Assembly (NCBI RefSeq): GCF_001746415.1
Contig: NZ_MEHJ01000002.1
Span: 620,001-684,000, forward strand
Reading direction: 5' to 3'
Source: Streptomyces agglomeratus
GTDB lineage: Bacteria; Actinomycetota; Actinomycetes; Streptomycetales; Streptomycetaceae
DNA: 64,000 bases
Below, in pieces: positions 61,717-64,000 of the stretch; position 1 is the first letter of the stretch, and each line of letters begins with the position of its first letter. A program made the translations under genes and the position numbers. Under the pieces are notes generated by a model that saw only the letters and a program-made list of their open reading frames with translations, was not told where the DNA came from and searched no databases.

Positions 61717-64000
61717 CTATCGTGCTACCGCGGTGACGGGCCCCTCCAGGAGCTTGAGAAGAGTACTGAAGGTGGCGGGAGTTTCACCGCGGGGGGAATC
61801 CTGCGCCGCAGAGTCCGCGGCTTGGCATGCGCCGCCTTCTGCCTCGACCAGTTCCTTCAGCTGTTTGTCAAGGTCGTTCTTGCTCATGGCGGAGAGCACC
61901 CACCCGAGGGGCGCGGCGATGCCCGGCCGGTCGGAGGGTGCCACGAAGAAGCTCCGTACCTGGGGGCACTCGAGGGCGCCGACATGGATCTTCGGCGGGA
62001 CCGTGGTCCCCGGCAGTGCGCCCGAGAAGCGGTACAGCGCCACCTGCCCCAGCGCCGTCGCGCTCAACGCGGCTTTCGGGGCTTTGCTGGCGATGAGCGG
62101 CGCGAGGAGCTCCATCTGCCGTTGTGCGCGGGGAGCCGCCCCCAAGGACTGGTAGTGATTGTCGAGAACCGCGATGAGCGGGAGGACAAGCCGCCCGCCG
62201 CCGCCGTTCGCAACAGCCTTGTTGTGCGCGGCGACCTGCGGTTCGAGCTTCTCCCAGAGTTCGAGCAGGAGCGCGAGACCGCTCGATTCGAGCAGTCCTC
62301 CGTCGAGGTCTGCCAGGGTCTGCGGCGGCATTTTCCGGGTGTGGGGCGCTTGGGGCGGAGTGATGCAGTGATGCATCCGGCCGGAAGGCGAGACGTAGGG
62401 GAAGCGGGCCGCCAAGTGGACCGCGGTGGACAGCCGAAGTCCCTGGTTCTGCTCCTTTTCCTTACATCCGAGTTTGTCCGTGTAGGCGGCTGCATCGATG
62501 GCTGCTGCCGCGAAGCGGGACGGGTCGACCACCTTGTGGCCGCCCCCTGGGAGCGCGGCCACTTCCGCGCGTTGGCAGTTCAACGCGGGGTCGGCGTCCT
62601 TCACCGGGCCGCCTGCAGCCAACACCGAGGACACCACCACGCGGCAGCCGGAGCTCACGTCAGTGCCGTTCAGCAGCAGGAGCGGGCGCCGGGGAGAACG
62701 TCCGTCGGGCAGGCGGGTGTCCGAAAGGAACTCTTTCTTCAGCCGAGGGTCGATCCGCTCCCATGAACGTTCGAACACGGCCGCACGGTCACCGGGACGG
62801 ATGCTTCCGAGGTTGTTGATGCCGTGCAGGGCACGCGGCAGGTCCCGATAGAACATGGCGGCCAGGTTTGCCGCGAGGGTGTCCTCACCCGTCAGACTCT
62901 CCGCGAATTCCCGGCCCTGGTGCTCGATGGGCTGTCCGGCTTTAGGGCCGAGCGTGTAGCCGACAAGGCCCAGGCTGCCGCCGGATACTCCACTGGCGCC
63001 GAAGACCATGTCCTGGGCGCACGGGGATTTGGTCAGCTCGTCCATGGCCGATCCGGTCCAGTACGCCGCGCGGATGCCGCCGCCGGGCGCGGCGACGAAG
63101 ACCATGGGCACGGCCGTCGCTTCCTTCAGTTTTGCGTCGCTGTCCATGCAGCTCTTCACGCCGGTGAACCAGGCATCGAAGTGTGCCGCGGCATCGAAGG
63201 ACTTCGCCGGCGGACCGGCTGACGCCGCCCTCGGCCTGAGTCTCACCTCGTGGTATCCGCCGACGGTGTCGAGTTGGGCCTCCAGCACCAGTGCGCCAAC
63301 GACGAGCAGCCAGATCGGCGTGAGCCGGAAATGCAGATAGCGCAGGGCGGGAAGGGGGAGGTGGTACTCGGCATGCCGCGCCAGCCATCCCGCGATGAGC
63401 GTCACGGTCGCCAGGACCAGCACGAGGACTCCGAGGCTCCGCAGCCGCGGCCCCCACCCGATCGGATCCAGGGCCAGCGGCACTCCCATGGAGACCGCCG
63501 CCAAGAGCAGCACCCCGCCCAGGAGTGCAGGCACCCACCTGCGGCGGTCATGCCACCCGGCCTGGAGCGGCAATTTCGGGCGGTCGAGCCAGCGTTCCTC
63601 TGCGAAGCGGATCAGTTCATAGACCACGGGTCCGGCCAGCACCGCGGTGGCGACACCGAACCAGAACCACGCCACCACCTGCGCATATCCACCGAAGAAG
63701 CTCGCCTTCTCGGTATTCGCTGCGATGCTCGAGCCCAGGAAGTAGGGCCTGGCATACGCGCGCGTGAGTCCCAAGCCTGCGATGGCGAGCGGCACCACGG
63801 CCAGCGCACGTCCGATGCTCCTGACCCGCTTCCGCTCGTCAGCCGGAGGAAACTGGGTCTCCTCCGCGGCCGGCTCCCTCCAAGCCTGCGGCAGGCAGAG
63901 ACTCCAGACCGCGAGCACCACCATGATGATCGGAATGGCCAGAGCACCCAGGGTGCCGTACCCCCACCGAAAGAGGACAAAAGCCGCCCCGCCCAGGATC
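61717..64000 (-). CDS. membrane-anchored patatin-like lipase, 5' end outside the window
   Basis: At least 760 codons are open to the window edge; the frame continues upstream of the first internal Met as ILGGAAFVLFRWGYGTLGAL. The N-terminal third has six or more hydrophobic segments (LAVVPLAIAGLGLTRAY, VVAWFWFGVATAVLAGPVVY, ALLGGVLLLAAVSMGVPLAL). The patatin domain follows: oxyanion APGGGIRAAYWTG, nucleophile VFGASGVSGGSLGLVGY, and the catalytic-Asp motif ADLDGGLLESSG. Such enzymes hydrolyse acyl esters of phospholipids. The fusion to a multi-span membrane part suggests action on the own membrane or on extracellular lipids. No neighbour hints at its role. Confidence 0.8.
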   Translation of the reverse strand, partial: ILGGAAFVLFRWGYGTLGALAIPIIMVVLAVWSLCLPQAWREPAAEETQFPPADERKRVRSIGRALAVVPLAIAGLGLTRAYARPYFLGSSIAANTEKASFFGGYAQVVAWFWFGVATAVLAGPVVYELIRFAEERWLDRPKLPLQAGWHDRRRWVPALLGGVLLLAAVSMGVPLALDPIGWGPRLRSLGVLVLVLATVTLIAGWLARHAEYHLPLPALRYLHFRLTPIWLLVVGALVLEAQLDTVGGYHEVRLRPRAASAGPPAKSFDAAAHFDAWFTGVKSCMDSDAKLKEATAVPMVFVAAPGGGIRAAYWTGSAMDELTKSPCAQDMVFGASGVSGGSLGLVGYTLGPKAGQPIEHQGREFAESLTGEDTLAANLAAMFYRDLPRALHGINNLGSIRPGDRAAVFERSWERIDPRLKKEFLSDTRLPDGRSPRRPLLLLNGTDVSSGCRVVVSSVLAAGGPVKDADPALNCQRAEVAALPGGGHKVVDPSRFAAAAIDAAAYTDKLGCKEKEQNQGLRLSTAVHLAARFPYVSPSGRMHHCITPPQAPHTRKMPPQTLADLDGGLLESSGLALLLELWEKLEPQVAAHNKAVANGGGGRLVLPLIAVLDNHYQSLGAAPRAQRQMELLAPLIASKAPKAALSATALGQVALYRFSGALPGTTVPPKIHVGALECPQVRSFFVAPSDRPGIAAPLGWVLSAMSKNDLDKQLKELVEAEGGACQAADSAAQDSPRGETPATFSTLLKLLEGPVTAVAR

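Overview
The window is high-GC DNA with strongly GC-biased third codon positions, many GTG starts and actinobacterial gene families (Scr1/DUF5753 regulators, DUF6879, CGNR zinc fingers, replication-relaxation proteins, large Rhs/YD proteins). It comes from a Streptomyces-like actinomycete. The density of nested insertion sequences, decayed genes and single-copy defence-type genes fits an accessory region such as a chromosome arm or large plasmid. No rRNA, tRNA, CRISPR array or core housekeeping operon is visible.

Layout. 0-7 kb: a small membrane protein, IS and dehydrogenase remnants, an Scr1/DUF6879 regulator cluster (2.4-4.8 kb), and an ADP-ribosylglycohydrolase bracketed by two copies of an IS5-type transposase end. 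7.4-11.3 kb: a tightly coupled minus-strand operon of an alpha/beta hydrolase, a caspase-like protease and a large partner protein. 11.4-14.9 kb: a nested mobile region in which an IS1380-type element with TTAA target duplications sits inside an IS5-type element, next to a broken replication-relaxation gene. 15-19.8 kb: a Gly-rich fibre-like protein, a phosphotransferase overlapping a CorA-like membrane protein, and small genes. 19.9-22 kb: a decayed Tn3-type transposase split around a predicted PD-(D/E)XK nuclease. 22-24.1 kb: an MFS exporter divergent from a CGNR regulator. 24.2-28.7 kb: an IS256-type element split by two IS110-type elements and a perfect 64-bp tandem repeat.

29.6-34.6 kb holds the most unusual gene set: a ribbon-helix-helix protein, a protein of the hydroxymethyl-deoxyuridine DNA kinase / alpha-glutamyl-thymine pyrophosphorylase type, a thymidylate-synthase-like pyrimidine hydroxymethylase candidate, an ImmA/IrrE metallopeptidase, an XRE regulator, an acyl-carrier-like protein and a MazG-like pyrophosphohydrolase. 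Read together these suggest modified-pyrimidine metabolism (a DNA base hypermodification, or a modified nucleotide) under proteolytic and repressor control. This is inference from families and gene order.

35-38.6 kb: a 1190-residue NACHT/STAND NTPase with an N-terminal nuclease-like domain (a probable phage-defence protein), then IS701 and IS630 elements that truncate a neighbouring gene. 42-44.6 kb: a secreted HNH nuclease, a DoxX remnant and small membrane proteins. 45-55 kb: a secreted FG-GAP protein divergent from a 2.1-kilo-residue Rhs/YD polymorphic toxin with an overlapping repeat-type immunity gene. 55.9-60.3 kb: an OLD-family nuclease, SbcD and a truncated SbcC. 60.5-61.6 kb: gene fragments, including ATP-dependent DNA ligase and integrase pieces. 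The window ends inside a membrane-anchored patatin-like lipase.

Several independent systems that plausibly act against phages or competitors (caspase operon, PD-(D/E)XK cargo, modified-base cassette, NACHT protein, OLD nuclease, Rhs toxin) are interspersed with mobile elements, which is the usual look of a defence island. Intergenic stretches without a supported gene are 1-184, 659-1376, 6600-7357, 16744-17154, 28989-29626, 34567-35038, 43690-44173 and 55126-55897.
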